From positions 62,001 to 126,000 of the forward strand of contig JAAOZP010000004.1 in assembly GCA_011605725.1 (NCBI GenBank): a DNA stretch of 64,000 nucleotides, read 5' to 3'. This DNA is from Nitrososphaerota archaeon. Lineage in GTDB: Archaea > Thermoproteota > EX4484-205 > JAAOZP01. The first letter of the stretch is position 1, and each line of letters opens with the position of its first letter. The notes beneath the pieces were generated by a model. The model made no database searches and was not told the DNA's origin. It saw only the letters and a program-made list of their open reading frames with translations. Positions 40,292-49,145 of this stretch are shown here, piece by piece. The position numbers and the translations under genes were made by a program.

Positions 40292-41914
40292 ATGAGCTCC
40301 TCGCAAGTAAAGGTTATTCCCTCCATAATTCTGAAAGAGGGAAGCAGGAGGAGCTTTGAAAAGGAGGCTCAGCTTTACAATCTTCTGGCTTCAGAAGTGA
40401 TTTTCGAAACAGTTAAGTCAGCCCTAGGTCCCCTGGGCTACAAAAAAATCCTTGTAGATACTTTCGGCGACACTACGATAACGGGCGACGGGGCGACGAT
40501 AATGAGCGAGCTGGAGGTTGAGCATCCTGCTGCAAAGCTGATTGTGGACGCGGCTAAGTCTCAGAGTAAGGAGGTTGGTGACGGGGTTACAAGTCTAGTA
40601 GTGTTGACCCATTTAATGTTTAAGGAAGCCGATTCCTTGATGAAGATTGGAATACATCCCTCGCTAATACTCGACACGTACACGGAGGGAATTAGGAGAG
40701 GGCTGGACGCTTTGAAGAGCGAGCTTGCCATCAGGATCGACCCGGGAAATCCTGATGTTTTAAGGAAAACAGTGTTGTCTACAATACCCTTATCGCTGAA
40801 CACGGGGGTAAGAGAGAAGCTTGCCGGCATATCTGTGGAAGCGGTTAAGAGAATAATTGAGAAAGGAGTTGAGAACACCAGGGTTTTCGACGAATTCTTG
40901 AAAACCGAGAAGAAGAGCGGTGGTTCTATTATGGACACTCAGCTGGTTGAAGGTGTTGCGCTCGACAAGGAGATTGTTCACCCAGACATGCCTAAAAGGG
41001 TTGAGAACGCTAGAATAGCCCTATTAGATATGCCGATTGAAGTTAAGAAGACTGAGACAGATGAGAGGCTGAAATTCAGCGATGCGAGGATGATCAGGGA
41101 ATTCCTCAAGACGGAACAGAAGATGATGAGTGAGATTGTTAACAAGCTGTCGGAGTTGAAAGTTAACGTGGTTTTCGTCCAGAAGGGTATAGATGACTAT
41201 GCTCAATATCTCTTAGCGAAGAAGGGGATCATGAGCCTTAGGAGGGTTAAGAAATCAGACATGGAGAAGCTCGCGCTCGCCACCGGGGCGAAAATCGTTA
41301 GTGTTCTGGAAGACTTGACTGAAGATAAGCTTGGTTTCGCAGGAATCGTGGAGGAGCGGAAAACAGGTGGAGAAAAATGGACGTTTGTAGAGAATGTTCC
41401 GAATAAAGCGGTTCACACAATTCTAGTGAGAGGAGAGAACGATAAGATTGTTGATGAAGCAGAGAGGATTGTTAAGAATTGCATCTCAGTTCAGAGGGCG
41501 CTTGTCGAGGAACCCTACGTGCTGCCGGGTGGAGGAGCAGCCGAAGTATTCCTCTCACGTAAACTCGCTGAAATGGCTAAGGGAGGGAAGGAAGGCATCG
41601 TGCTCGAATCATTAAGCAGGGTGTTCGACTCGTACGTGAAGCAGCTCGTAGCAAATTCAGGAGGAGACCCGGACGAGGTTTTAACCGAGCTTAAGGCAAG
41701 GCATGCTAACGGGAAGAAGACAGCCGGCTTCGACGCTTTGAGTGGAAGAATAGCAGACGTTGCTGAAAAAGGTATTTTCGACTCTTACAAGGTTAAGAGG
41801 ATGGCTTACCTAGCTGCACTTGAAACAGCAGCCATTCTTCTTAGAGTGGATGATGTAATCATGGCTGCCAGAATGAAGCCTCCGAAGAGCAAGGAAGGCG
41901 GGGCGGAGGAGTAG
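40292..41914 (+). CDS. ths: Thermosome subunit (group II chaperonin)
   Basis: 540 residues; ATG at 40292 chosen because GGTGA precedes it by 5 bases, an upstream GTG at 40283 being less likely. The ATP site is present (ALGPLGYKKILVDTFGDTTI, GDGATIM, then EVGDGVTSLVVL), with apical and intermediate domains of normal length and the PGGGAAEVFLSRKLAEMA motif near the end. It folds proteins as a double ring. Differences from the usual sequence: TITGDGATIM in place of TITNDGATI(L/M), GDGVT in place of the usual GDGTT, and no Gly-Gly-Met tail, so it may be one of several paralogous subunits. Confidence 0.93.
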   Translation: MSSSQVKVIPSIILKEGSRRSFEKEAQLYNLLASEVIFETVKSALGPLGYKKILVDTFGDTTITGDGATIMSELEVEHPAAKLIVDAAKSQSKEVGDGVTSLVVLTHLMFKEADSLMKIGIHPSLILDTYTEGIRRGLDALKSELAIRIDPGNPDVLRKTVLSTIPLSLNTGVREKLAGISVEAVKRIIEKGVENTRVFDEFLKTEKKSGGSIMDTQLVEGVALDKEIVHPDMPKRVENARIALLDMPIEVKKTETDERLKFSDARMIREFLKTEQKMMSEIVNKLSELKVNVVFVQKGIDDYAQYLLAKKGIMSLRRVKKSDMEKLALATGAKIVSVLEDLTEDKLGFAGIVEERKTGGEKWTFVENVPNKAVHTILVRGENDKIVDEAERIVKNCISVQRALVEEPYVLPGGGAAEVFLSRKLAEMAKGGKEGIVLESLSRVFDSYVKQLVANSGGDPDEVLTELKARHANGKKTAGFDALSGRIADVAEKGIFDSYKVKRMAYLAALETAAILLRVDDVIMAARMKPPKSKEGGAEE

Positions 41915-41948
41915 AAATGGCCTTTAACAAGGAAGCTGAAGCTAAACA

Positions 41949-42230
41949 TTGAGCATCTCCTCTTTAAAAAACAGTATCGAGAAGAGAATTGAAGTTTCCA
42001 AAAAAAGATTAACAAAGTTTGAGAAGGCGAGGATAATAGGTTTAAGGGCTCTTGAACTATCTCTAGGCGCGCCCCCTTTGATACCTATTGATCAGGGTAG
42101 TAGGCTGAGTGCTGCCGAAATAGCAACGCAAGAAGTTGAGAGAAAGATTCTACCGCTGATAATCGGTAGAAGGATGCCTGACGGAAGCTATGTTTACGTG
42201 CCGTTAAGCGACTTGGAAATAGAGGATTAA
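41949..42230 (+). CDS. rpoK: DNA-directed RNA polymerase subunit K
   Basis: 93 residues from a TTG start. The core LTKFEKARIIGLRALELSLG, then APPLIPIDQGSRLSAAEIAT and QEVERKILPLIIGRRMPDGS matches archaeal RpoK (Rpb6/omega), which stabilises the polymerase clamp. A tiny frame of 11 codons (41917-41952) ends on the TGA that overlaps the TTG; it may aid coupling to the chaperonin gene 34 bases upstream. Confidence 0.92.
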   Translation: MSISSLKNSIEKRIEVSKKRLTKFEKARIIGLRALELSLGAPPLIPIDQGSRLSAAEIATQEVERKILPLIIGRRMPDGSYVYVPLSDLEIED

Positions 42231-42353
42231 AATCGCGTTTAAGGCTGACGAGCATTAAGCAGGCTTTATTAATGCTTTATACCAGCAGGCAGAAAGATTT
42301 TTATTCAAGCTATTTAACCCTCCCTACGCAAAGAGGAGGTGTAAAAGTAAACC

Positions 42354-42650
42354 ATGTGCGCACAAACTACTGGACCGGCTCCTAACGTGGTGCTCATAGG
42401 CAAGAAGCCAGCACTAGTATACGCGGTTGCTGCATTAATGCAGCTAACGTCTGAACAAAACGAGGTTACTTTGAAGGCTAGAGGGAGAGCAATATCGAAG
42501 GCTGTAGACGTTGTGGAGATACTTAAGAGAAGGTTCCTTGGGAACCAGATGGTTCTGAAAAACATTCAGATAGGTACGGAGACGTTCCAGACACCGGACA
42601 ACAGGCAAAGGTTCATCTCGACGATAGAGATAACTGTTTCAAAAGCTTAA
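42354..42650 (+). CDS. albA: DNA/RNA-binding protein Alba
   Basis: 98 residues. IGKKPALVYAVAALMQLTSE contains the conserved GKKP acetylation lysine site, followed by VTLKARGRAISKAVDVVEIL and KRRFLGNQMVLKNIQIGTET. This is the Alba chromatin protein. GAGGAGGTG at 42333-42341 is the ribosome-binding site and a TATA-like CTATTTAACC lies at about 42310. It has its own promoter, apart from rpoK. Confidence 0.95.
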   Translation: MCAQTTGPAPNVVLIGKKPALVYAVAALMQLTSEQNEVTLKARGRAISKAVDVVEILKRRFLGNQMVLKNIQIGTETFQTPDNRQRFISTIEITVSKA

Positions 42651-42710
42651 GAAACCTAGCGGACACAACCATCATTTATGTTTTTTAACGTTTCAATTCA
42701 GTTCCAGACT

Positions 42711-43208
42711 TTAACGAAGTTTCTTAACCATAAGCAACCCGGATGTTCCATCAAGATAATAATGAGGAATCTCGCGGACGACATGATAGCCGAGCGACTT
42801 GTAAAGCCTAATCGCCTTCTCATTATTAACTCTTACTTCGAGGAAGCTTTCGTCGATGGAGTTGCGAACCATCTCGTTCAACACGGTGTTCATAAGAGTT
42901 TTTCCTATTCCTCTTCCGTGAAACTGCCTTTTAACGGCTAAGCTTACCACGTGACCCTTTCTCACTATGTTGAAGCCTCCTTCAGAAGGGAAGCCTGTTT
43001 CTATCCTACACATTACATATCCAATAACTTCACCAGTTTTAGTTAGAACCGCCACGAGGAAATAGTTTGGAAACCTTTCGAGCAGATCCATGAAGAAGGA
43101 GGGCGGATAGTTTTCAGGGAGCTCCAGCCGGTTTATCTCAATAACGCTCGGAATATGCTCCGGCTCCGCATACTTAATGACTACCTCGTCTGTCAAGGCG
43201 GCAACCAT
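42711..43208 (-). CDS. GNAT N-acetyltransferase, RimI/Ard1 type
   Basis: 165 residues from the ATG at 43208; a longer frame to 43286 would overlap the upstream gene, and a GTG at 43229 is an alternative. The acetyl-CoA site is VVSLAVKRQFHGRGIGKTLM (Q/R-x-x-G-x-G/A pattern), followed by FLEVRVNNEKAIRLYKSLGY typical of N-terminal protein acetyltransferases. A TATA-like sequence, on this strand GGTTTTAAAG, lies about 31-40 bases upstream. Likely acetylates protein N-termini. Confidence 0.85.
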   Translation of the reverse strand: MVAALTDEVVIKYAEPEHIPSVIEINRLELPENYPPSFFMDLLERFPNYFLVAVLTKTGEVIGYVMCRIETGFPSEGGFNIVRKGHVVSLAVKRQFHGRGIGKTLMNTVLNEMVRNSIDESFLEVRVNNEKAIRLYKSLGYHVVREIPHYYLDGTSGLLMVKKLR

Positions 43209-43248
43209 TTTTCCGTGTTCTCTGAGCACAGCAGCATCTTTAAAACCA

Positions 43249-44271
43249 TTATGCTTCCTCTTTAAGCATGTTTTCAAGGCTTTCATATTGCAAAACAGTG
43301 AAGCAGGCGTGTGTTACAACACCCGTCTTCGAGCCCTTTGGGAGAAACAGGCGGGAAGCCTTGTAGGCGTCGAGAAGAGTATCGTGAGCCCGGCAGTCTA
43401 GGACTGTTCTAAGGAGAGACTCGGGAATCGCTGAAACCACGTGCACAGTCTTCCCGTTTAAAAGCTTCCTGCAGAAGCCGATATACTTGACTATCAGAGG
43501 GGAATCAGCCGTGACTTTTTCAGCAACCATGAGGGGAGATATTCCTAGTCCCTTCGACCCTTCAATAGCAAGTATAATCCTGTCGAACTCTATACCTTGC
43601 AAGCAGTTGGGAATCACGGCCATCGCCCTGCTTAAAGACTCGTCGAAAGGACTTCCACCAGCCGACAGTACCAGAACCTGGATGGGGGTTGAAATCGACG
43701 TTGCGAACTCTGCTTGAACACTTTTTAAAGTCTCGTAAGCTTCAACAGGGCTTTGTGAAAGAACCCTGGGACCGCTGGCCAGTGTAATGAGAATAAGGAT
43801 CTTCAGGTCAATATTGTTGCAAAGCTCTTTTAAAAAAGGTTTTAAATCGATTTTTCCACCCGTCTCAGCTGCTTCAATAAACTCTGATGTGAACTTCCTC
43901 CAAATCTCAGGGTAAAGCGGGAAAAGATTCTCACCCAAACCTCTAAACCCTATTAAGGGATCAGGATGTGGACAGCTCACAAGGCAGGCTGACCTTACGG
44001 AGTCAGGGATCGTTGAAGTAGGGTTTAAAAAATCGAAGCTTAACAACTCCCTGGAGCCCACGGTGATATTCTCCTTAAACACAGGAGGAAGTGTTGGGTC
44101 CAACAGTAGATCAGCCTCATTACTTAAAGAATCTTTCAGAGTGTTCTTTAAGGATGAAACCAGCATGGAGTAATCAGATACGGGTTCCCTTGGCACGACC
44201 CAAGCTAAATCATCAGGGTCAATCCTGATGCTTATGCTTGTCGACCCATATGGCAACCAGATTGCCGGCAA
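43249..44271 (-). CDS. LarA/DUF2088-like protein
   Basis: 340 residues from a TTG start. The opening IWLPYGSTSISIRIDPDDLA matches the LarA N-terminal strand (LPYG). Nickel-pincer lactate racemase and other DUF2088 proteins share this fold, with a central helical linker and Rossmann-like halves as here (LSAGGSPFDESLSRAMAVIP is the typical DUF2088 'GG.P.D..l.qa.k' motif). The usual catalytic His and Lys are not clearly seen and the nickel-pincer genes larB, larC and larE are not in this window, so the substrate is unknown. Confidence 0.6.
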   Translation of the reverse strand: MPAIWLPYGSTSISIRIDPDDLAWVVPREPVSDYSMLVSSLKNTLKDSLSNEADLLLDPTLPPVFKENITVGSRELLSFDFLNPTSTIPDSVRSACLVSCPHPDPLIGFRGLGENLFPLYPEIWRKFTSEFIEAAETGGKIDLKPFLKELCNNIDLKILILITLASGPRVLSQSPVEAYETLKSVQAEFATSISTPIQVLVLSAGGSPFDESLSRAMAVIPNCLQGIEFDRIILAIEGSKGLGISPLMVAEKVTADSPLIVKYIGFCRKLLNGKTVHVVSAIPESLLRTVLDCRAHDTLLDAYKASRLFLPKGSKTGVVTHACFTVLQYESLENMLKEEA

Positions 44272-44415
44272 CCCTGCTCATCCCTAGTCTTAGAATAGTA
44301 GCGCGGCGCTTTTTAATAACTGTTTACGGTGGAAAGCGGCGTAGAGGTATTTTGTCAACCATTTTTGACATTGCTTGGAAAAAGTTAAATAGGATTGCTG
44401 AATAATAAAGAGCGT

Positions 44416-44850
44416 ATGTTCAGTTGGGAGTCGGACTTTGAAGAAGCGGTTAAGACGATAAATATTTACCGTAAAAAACTTCAAACTTTGAAAACAATGA
44501 GGGAAAGCGGAAAAATATCCGACAAAACGGCGGATTTCCTTATGAAAGAGTTTGAAAACTACGTGAAGTCGATAGAGGCTAGGAAACAAACAGTGATGGA
44601 GAAGCTTGCAAACAGGATGAAAGAGGTTCAGCAGCAGATAGATGTTATTGAGAAGCTGATAGCTAACAATGAGATCAGGTACTCAGCACAGGAGATTACG
44701 GATGAAAGGTATAACAAGATAGCCACCGCCCTGAACTACGCCATGGAGGAGAGCAAGAACGAGTATGAAAGCCTTAAGGAAGCCATGGCGATACTAGAGA
44801 AGCTGCCCGACCTTATGAGTCAAGGCGAGAGCGAACCCTTGGAAACCTAG
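44416..44850 (+). CDS. Coiled-coil protein of unknown function
   Basis: 144 residues from the ATG at 44416; a TTG at 44395 is in frame but the TATA-like AAAGTTAAATAGG lies just before it and fits a leaderless start at 44416. All-helical: FSWESDFEEAVKTINIYRKK, KISDKTADFLMKEFENYVKS and TVMEKLANRMKEVQQQIDVI, then a second helical segment to residue 135. No membrane segment. The pattern suggests a long antiparallel coiled coil, possibly cytoskeletal or division-related. It converges on the 110-residue gene with a 4-base overlap. Confidence 0.55.
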   Translation: MFSWESDFEEAVKTINIYRKKLQTLKTMRESGKISDKTADFLMKEFENYVKSIEARKQTVMEKLANRMKEVQQQIDVIEKLIANNEIRYSAQEITDERYNKIATALNYAMEESKNEYESLKEAMAILEKLPDLMSQGESEPLET

Positions 44851-45179
44851 GGAGAAACCCCTGTTTCCTTAGATACTTTTTCAAGCCTTATGCCCTTGTC
44901 GAACACCAAGTCATATATCTGGTTAATCTGGGGACTCCCAAGAGCCCTATACTCGCTCTCCGTAAGGTAGACGATCAGCCTGGGGCTCCCCTGTCTGGGA
45001 ACGAGCCCAGCCTGCTGAAGACTGCTTAAAAGACCTCGAACCATCTCCTGAGCATACAGAACATCCTCAGAAGACCTGTCGAAAACACCTGAGGGAGCTA
45101 TCGACGTGAAATCCACTCTCACACCCGGCTCGCCCTCAACCTCAACGCTTCCTATGAAAGTTACTTTAACCCTAACCAT
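44847..45179 (-). CDS. Small protein, possibly Arcadin-1-like
   Basis: 110 residues. Beta-rich N-terminus (VRVKVTFIGSVEVEGEPGVR), a middle helix (VLYAQEMVRGLLSSLQQAGL) and the segment RLIVYLTESEYRALGSPQIN followed by a strand. The 'LTESEYRALG' feature recalls the beta-grasp of crenactin-associated Arcadin-1, but this is a visual comparison only and no crenactin gene is in the window. Confidence 0.45.
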   Translation of the reverse strand: MVRVKVTFIGSVEVEGEPGVRVDFTSIAPSGVFDRSSEDVLYAQEMVRGLLSSLQQAGLVPRQGSPRLIVYLTESEYRALGSPQINQIYDLVFDKGIRLEKVSKETGVSP

Positions 45180-45291
45180 CTGCCTGTATGTTCACAAACC
45201 CGCTTAATAAAGTTATTTTGGGGCGTGTTGTAGTCACCGTCCGAATATTGGGAAAACCTTTTTAAGCATACCGCATCGGCTCAGCCTCTGA

Positions 45292-46611
45292 ATGGGAATG
45301 GTTAGTGAGAAAGATTTTGAGAAAAACGAGGAGGATAGGAAGAAGGCTGTTGAAACCCTCCTTCAACTGAGCAGGCAGAAGCATGATCCAGATGCTTGGA
45401 AGAAGCTGAAGGAAATACTATACCCTCCTAGAAGGCTGGATGTCGACGTGATTATAGATGACACTACTTTAAGAGAGGGACTCCAGATGGCTGGATTAAC
45501 GACACCGGTGGCTGAGGACTTGGCTGAGATAGGCAGGCTACTCTACGAGATTGGTGTTGAGAGAATAGAGGTTATGACATATACTCCGACTGATAGGGAT
45601 GCGATAAGAATAATGGTTGACAATGGGCTTGAAGGAGTGCTCGCAGGATGGAGTAGGGCTGATAAGCGTGATGTAGATGAAATCCTCAAGCTGGATTTGA
45701 AGCAGATAGGGATAAGCCATCCCGTATCATACTATCATTTCGCTAAATGGCCTGGAGAGCATGTTTATAGTCTAGTGAACAGAGTGGTTGAAACAGTCGA
45801 GTACGCGGTAGACCATGGTTTAAAGGTTTTCGTACACGGTGAGGACAGTACGAGAGCAGACTGGGATTTTGAAAGAAAGTTTGTGAACGCCATTGCAGAA
45901 GCCGGCGCAGAGGTTTATAGAATATGCGATACTTTAGGCGTTGGGTGCTCTCTTCCAGACCATCCTCTTCCAAACGGGATACCTGAAAAGATCAGGTTTT
46001 TGAGAAAAGAGACTAAAGTGAAGAGCCTAGAGATACATGCTCACGACGACCTAGGGAATGCTGTAGAGAACACTATGGCTGCTGTAAGGGCAGCCTCAGG
46101 ACTTTATGAAAAGTTTTACGTCAGCACAACATTCCTAGGAATAGGTGAAAGATCCGGTAATGCTGAAACTGAGAAAATAATACTCAACCTGTATATTCAC
46201 CATGGTCTTCAAAAGTGGAACCTATCGCTTTTAAGAGAGACGGCGAATTTCATAGCTACAGCGCTAAACTACCATCTTCCAACGAATAAAGCGATAGTCG
46301 GAGACTCGGCTTTCGCCCATGAGTCAGGAATCCACTTGCAGGGTATAAGGATAGCACCCGCGATCTACGAGGTTTTCCCACCGGAGTTAGTGGGGCAGAC
46401 GAGGAAGATCATAATTGGAAGGAGAACAGGTAAGCACGGGATAGTTTTGAAGCTCAGGGAACTCGTAAACCAGGATGTTGATGAGGACGACCCGAGGCTT
46501 AAGAAGCTGGTGGAACTTGTAAGAAGCAGCCTGCTTCAGGTTGACAGAAAATACTATTTGACTGAGGAAGAGTTTAAAAAGCTCGCGAGCGAAGCCGGTT
46601 TCAAATTTTAG
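45292..46611 (+). CDS. Isopropylmalate/homocitrate/citramalate synthase-family enzyme without regulatory domain
   Basis: 439 residues. The DRE-TIM barrel begins after a 45-residue N-terminal extension: VIIDDTTLREGLQMAG, then HGEDSTRADWDF, EVYRICDTLGVG, LEIHAHDDLGNAVENTMAAV, and FLGIGERSGNAETEKII, with metal ligands D, H-x-H and catalytic R. The subdomain I/II region (IVGDSAFAHESGIHLQGI) follows. The C-terminal LeuA dimerisation/feedback domain is absent (439 aa; 500+ in LeuA). Substrate among acetyl-CoA-condensing synthases cannot be told. TATA-like CTTTTTAAGC lies 27-36 bases before the ATG. Confidence 0.85.
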   Translation: MGMVSEKDFEKNEEDRKKAVETLLQLSRQKHDPDAWKKLKEILYPPRRLDVDVIIDDTTLREGLQMAGLTTPVAEDLAEIGRLLYEIGVERIEVMTYTPTDRDAIRIMVDNGLEGVLAGWSRADKRDVDEILKLDLKQIGISHPVSYYHFAKWPGEHVYSLVNRVVETVEYAVDHGLKVFVHGEDSTRADWDFERKFVNAIAEAGAEVYRICDTLGVGCSLPDHPLPNGIPEKIRFLRKETKVKSLEIHAHDDLGNAVENTMAAVRAASGLYEKFYVSTTFLGIGERSGNAETEKIILNLYIHHGLQKWNLSLLRETANFIATALNYHLPTNKAIVGDSAFAHESGIHLQGIRIAPAIYEVFPPELVGQTRKIIIGRRTGKHGIVLKLRELVNQDVDEDDPRLKKLVELVRSSLLQVDRKYYLTEEEFKKLASEAGFKF

Positions 46612-48265
46612 AGTATTTCTCCACAATGGGAGTTAAATCCATCTCGAAGCCGGCCGCAGGATTCTCTAAACCGTTCAGCTCCAGCACTTCAGGATGAACC
46701 TCTCCCAGAACTCCTAGTGGATTATTGTTGAAAACAATTTTTGCAACCCTGCTTGGTGTAAACAATGGGTCTTCATCTTTCTCGAACAGGACTGGCTCAA
46801 TACAAAGATTGTTCAGCAGGCTTGACACGACGGACTTAATCTCTGAGAAGGATGCTGAAGAATGCATGGATACTCCTGCGAGAGAGACTCGCGCAACCAC
46901 AGATCCCTCAGAAACTCTTATGACTGGACCGGTTTCAAAAATCCTCTGGGGATACTTCTCATGCTTGTTGAAAGCAAGATTTCTAATCAAACCTGGGAGA
47001 AGAGAGTCCCTAAGCATCGTGAGCTCAAGGCTGGAGGAGTTTGCCAGAGTAGCCCTCTCGCCGACAGGCCTCCTAACCATGCGGTAATTCTGATCCTCGT
47101 TGGTAATCAGGAAGTTGAAGACCTCAGTGTAGCCTAAACCTATCATGATCAGCCTAGCCTTGTCTTGGACAACTGTTTCAGGATGCTTCAAACCTATCGT
47201 GGAAGCCTCGGGATAAGTTGGAGTCAGCCTCCAAAGACCATATCCTATAGCAACCTCCTCTACAAGGTCTACATTATGCATGATGTCTACCCTGTATGGG
47301 GGAACCCCGACTCTGAACACGTCCCCCTCGTTCACCACTGAGAACCTACATTTCAGAAGACTCCTGTAGATCTCAGCATTACTTAGATTCTCGCCCAGGA
47401 GAGAATTAACGTAACTCGCCTCAACACTCATGATCCTAGGGTTGAAATCCGGAAAAGTCTTCTCAGAACCATCGTCGTAGATTATCTTAACCGCCTCAAT
47501 ACTCGCACCCATGTCTTTAAACACGTATAGAAGTATGTTCAGGGCTCTTGAAGCATAATACTCGTCCAGAGCAGTTACATCTATGAAGAGGTTTCTGGTT
47601 TCAGGGGTTAACCGGGTAAGCTCAGAGTTTATTATAGGCGGGAAGGATAAAACCTCCCCGGTTGAATCAACTATCACAGGATACTTGTCGAAACCCTTGA
47701 TAATATGACCGTATTCCAAGCCCTTGTCAACCTCTTTTAAAACCTCGTTTAAAGTCATCCTTCTATCTATTCCAAGCGGCTTGAACGAAACCGCATCGGG
47801 CTCTGCAGCCACATAGTATACCGGGGGCCTAATCTTGTCCAAGTCATGTATCCCGATGGATACCTTACGCCTATTCCTACCAATACCCTGATGTAGGACC
47901 TCTTGAACATTAATCACCTCCTTTAAATCCTCCTCAGTGAGCTCAACATTCCTCACCACCGCTGAGCATAGAACACCCCTGATCCCTCTAAGCCTATTGT
48001 CGAAGTGGAAAACTATATTCGGACTTGAGAAAACAGCTTCAGGATATCCCAATCCAATCTCGAGAAAACCCGCGTACGCTCTGGCAATGCCAGCGTGGCT
48101 CGAGAAATCCGGCCTGTTCGGATTATACTCTATCTTAACGAATCCTTCACCAACATCCTCGATATCTGTCGCAAGCCACGGTAGGTCTTCGACAAGCTGC
48201 TTCAGCCCCACGTCAATCCCGAGAAACCTGCTCAGCCTCTCAGGGTAAACCTCTATCACCGGCAT
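46601..48265 (-). CDS. pheT: Phenylalanyl-tRNA synthetase beta subunit
   Basis: 554 residues, normal for archaeal PheT. MPVIEVYPERLSRFLGI opens it; the B3/B4 tRNA-editing region contains GIHDLDKIRPPVYYVAAEPD; the B5 region FPDFNPRIMSVEASYVNSLL and the catalytic-like domain DLVEEVAIGYGLWRLTPTYP follow. It pairs with PheS (55354-56838, same strand) to charge tRNA-Phe. The 7-kb accessory island separates the two genes here. The start codon and preceding 12 bases belong to a 35-bp sequence repeated at the 3' end of pheS. The 3' end overlaps the converging synthase gene by 11 bases. Confidence 0.95.
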   Translation of the reverse strand: MPVIEVYPERLSRFLGIDVGLKQLVEDLPWLATDIEDVGEGFVKIEYNPNRPDFSSHAGIARAYAGFLEIGLGYPEAVFSSPNIVFHFDNRLRGIRGVLCSAVVRNVELTEEDLKEVINVQEVLHQGIGRNRRKVSIGIHDLDKIRPPVYYVAAEPDAVSFKPLGIDRRMTLNEVLKEVDKGLEYGHIIKGFDKYPVIVDSTGEVLSFPPIINSELTRLTPETRNLFIDVTALDEYYASRALNILLYVFKDMGASIEAVKIIYDDGSEKTFPDFNPRIMSVEASYVNSLLGENLSNAEIYRSLLKCRFSVVNEGDVFRVGVPPYRVDIMHNVDLVEEVAIGYGLWRLTPTYPEASTIGLKHPETVVQDKARLIMIGLGYTEVFNFLITNEDQNYRMVRRPVGERATLANSSSLELTMLRDSLLPGLIRNLAFNKHEKYPQRIFETGPVIRVSEGSVVARVSLAGVSMHSSASFSEIKSVVSSLLNNLCIEPVLFEKDEDPLFTPSRVAKIVFNNNPLGVLGEVHPEVLELNGLENPAAGFEMDLTPIVEKYSKI

Positions 48266-48277
48266 AGCTTAACCCTC
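48243..48277. repeat. Left 35-bp direct repeat bounding the pheST island
   Basis: This stretch, identical at 33 of 35 positions to 55341-55375, contains the pheT start codon (ATG at 48263-48265 on the minus strand), the first seven codons and the upstream GAGGGTTAAGCT that in the other copy encodes the end of pheS. It is the junction between restored pheT and the inserted DNA. Confidence 0.8.
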
Positions 48278-48350
48278 TAAGCAATCTAAACAGCGGATTA
48301 TTAATTTTACTGGAATAGTTCAGGTAACTAAAAAATAAGCGCGTCCCACT

Positions 48351-49145
48351 TCAATCCTCGAGTTTTTTGACGCTCTCCAGCTTCTTACGTAAATCGTTAA
48401 GATAGCGCTTGCTTATCCCAGGTACTCCGAGGCGTTGAGCTTCCCTAACAGCATCCGCTCTTTTCTTAATTTCTTCTAGCAACTTGTCCTCGCTCATGCC
48501 GCTGGAATTGAATGCTGAGTAGAAGAAATCCCAATCCTCGTGTGGCTTCAGATAATGCTTTACTTCAAAGCCATATTTTCCGCTGATTCTTTCAGCAATC
48601 TCCCTGACGTATTTTATGTAGAGCGCTATCATCCGCAACAGGCTTAGGGTCCTGCGTAAACGTTTATCCTCCATATCTATGCATTCTTCGAAATCCTTGC
48701 CCTCAGACAGACCCATTATGATCTCTTCGGTTTTCTCTATCCATTTCTGCACGAGCTCATCATACTTCTTCTTGTCTCCAATTTTTTCGGCTTCCTTTAG
48801 TTCCCTATCGAAAAGCGGTTGTATGGCCAAACTTATATGGAAATTTATATCGACCATGCCTTGTGAATATATCTCTATAGCTCCATTCTCATGGGCTTCG
48901 ATATAAGAAGAAAAGCCTAAGAGAGTCCAAGCGACCAGCATGCCTGAGCTGTCTTTCTTAGCCTCAATCCATGCCTCAAGGATTGCTCGTGGCGGCGAAC
49001 CCACCAGTCCTTCCTTTTCATATTTAACAAAACCCCCCTCTTCAAACTTCTTAAAGTCTTCCAATCTAACCTTTCCCTCAGACAGAAGCTCTACTAACCT
49101 TCTAAGGAATCCGATACTAAACTTTCCCTTAGTCACTTCATTCAT
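48351..49145 (-). CDS. SSGMS-family protein, last gene of cassette B
   Basis: 264 residues, no signal or membrane segment. Its C-terminal part (residues 170-245) reads YVREIAERISGKYGFEVKHY, then WDFFYSAFNSSGMSEDKLLE and EIKKRADAVREAQRLG, the same order as in the 367-residue protein of cassette A. Residues 30-160 are mainly helical. The ATG overlaps the stop of the upstream nuclease-like gene by 4 bases. It is the shorter form of the family, lacking the charged C-terminal 140 residues. Function unknown. Confidence 0.7.
   Translation of the reverse strand: MNEVTKGKFSIGFLRRLVELLSEGKVRLEDFKKFEEGGFVKYEKEGLVGSPPRAILEAWIEAKKDSSGMLVAWTLLGFSSYIEAHENGAIEIYSQGMVDINFHISLAIQPLFDRELKEAEKIGDKKKYDELVQKWIEKTEEIIMGLSEGKDFEECIDMEDKRLRRTLSLLRMIALYIKYVREIAERISGKYGFEVKHYLKPHEDWDFFYSAFNSSGMSEDKLLEEIKKRADAVREAQRLGVPGISKRYLNDLRKKLESVKKLED

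Noticed and set aside
42678..42941. Plus-strand frame of 87 codons
   Set aside because: Antisense shadow of the acetyltransferase gene.
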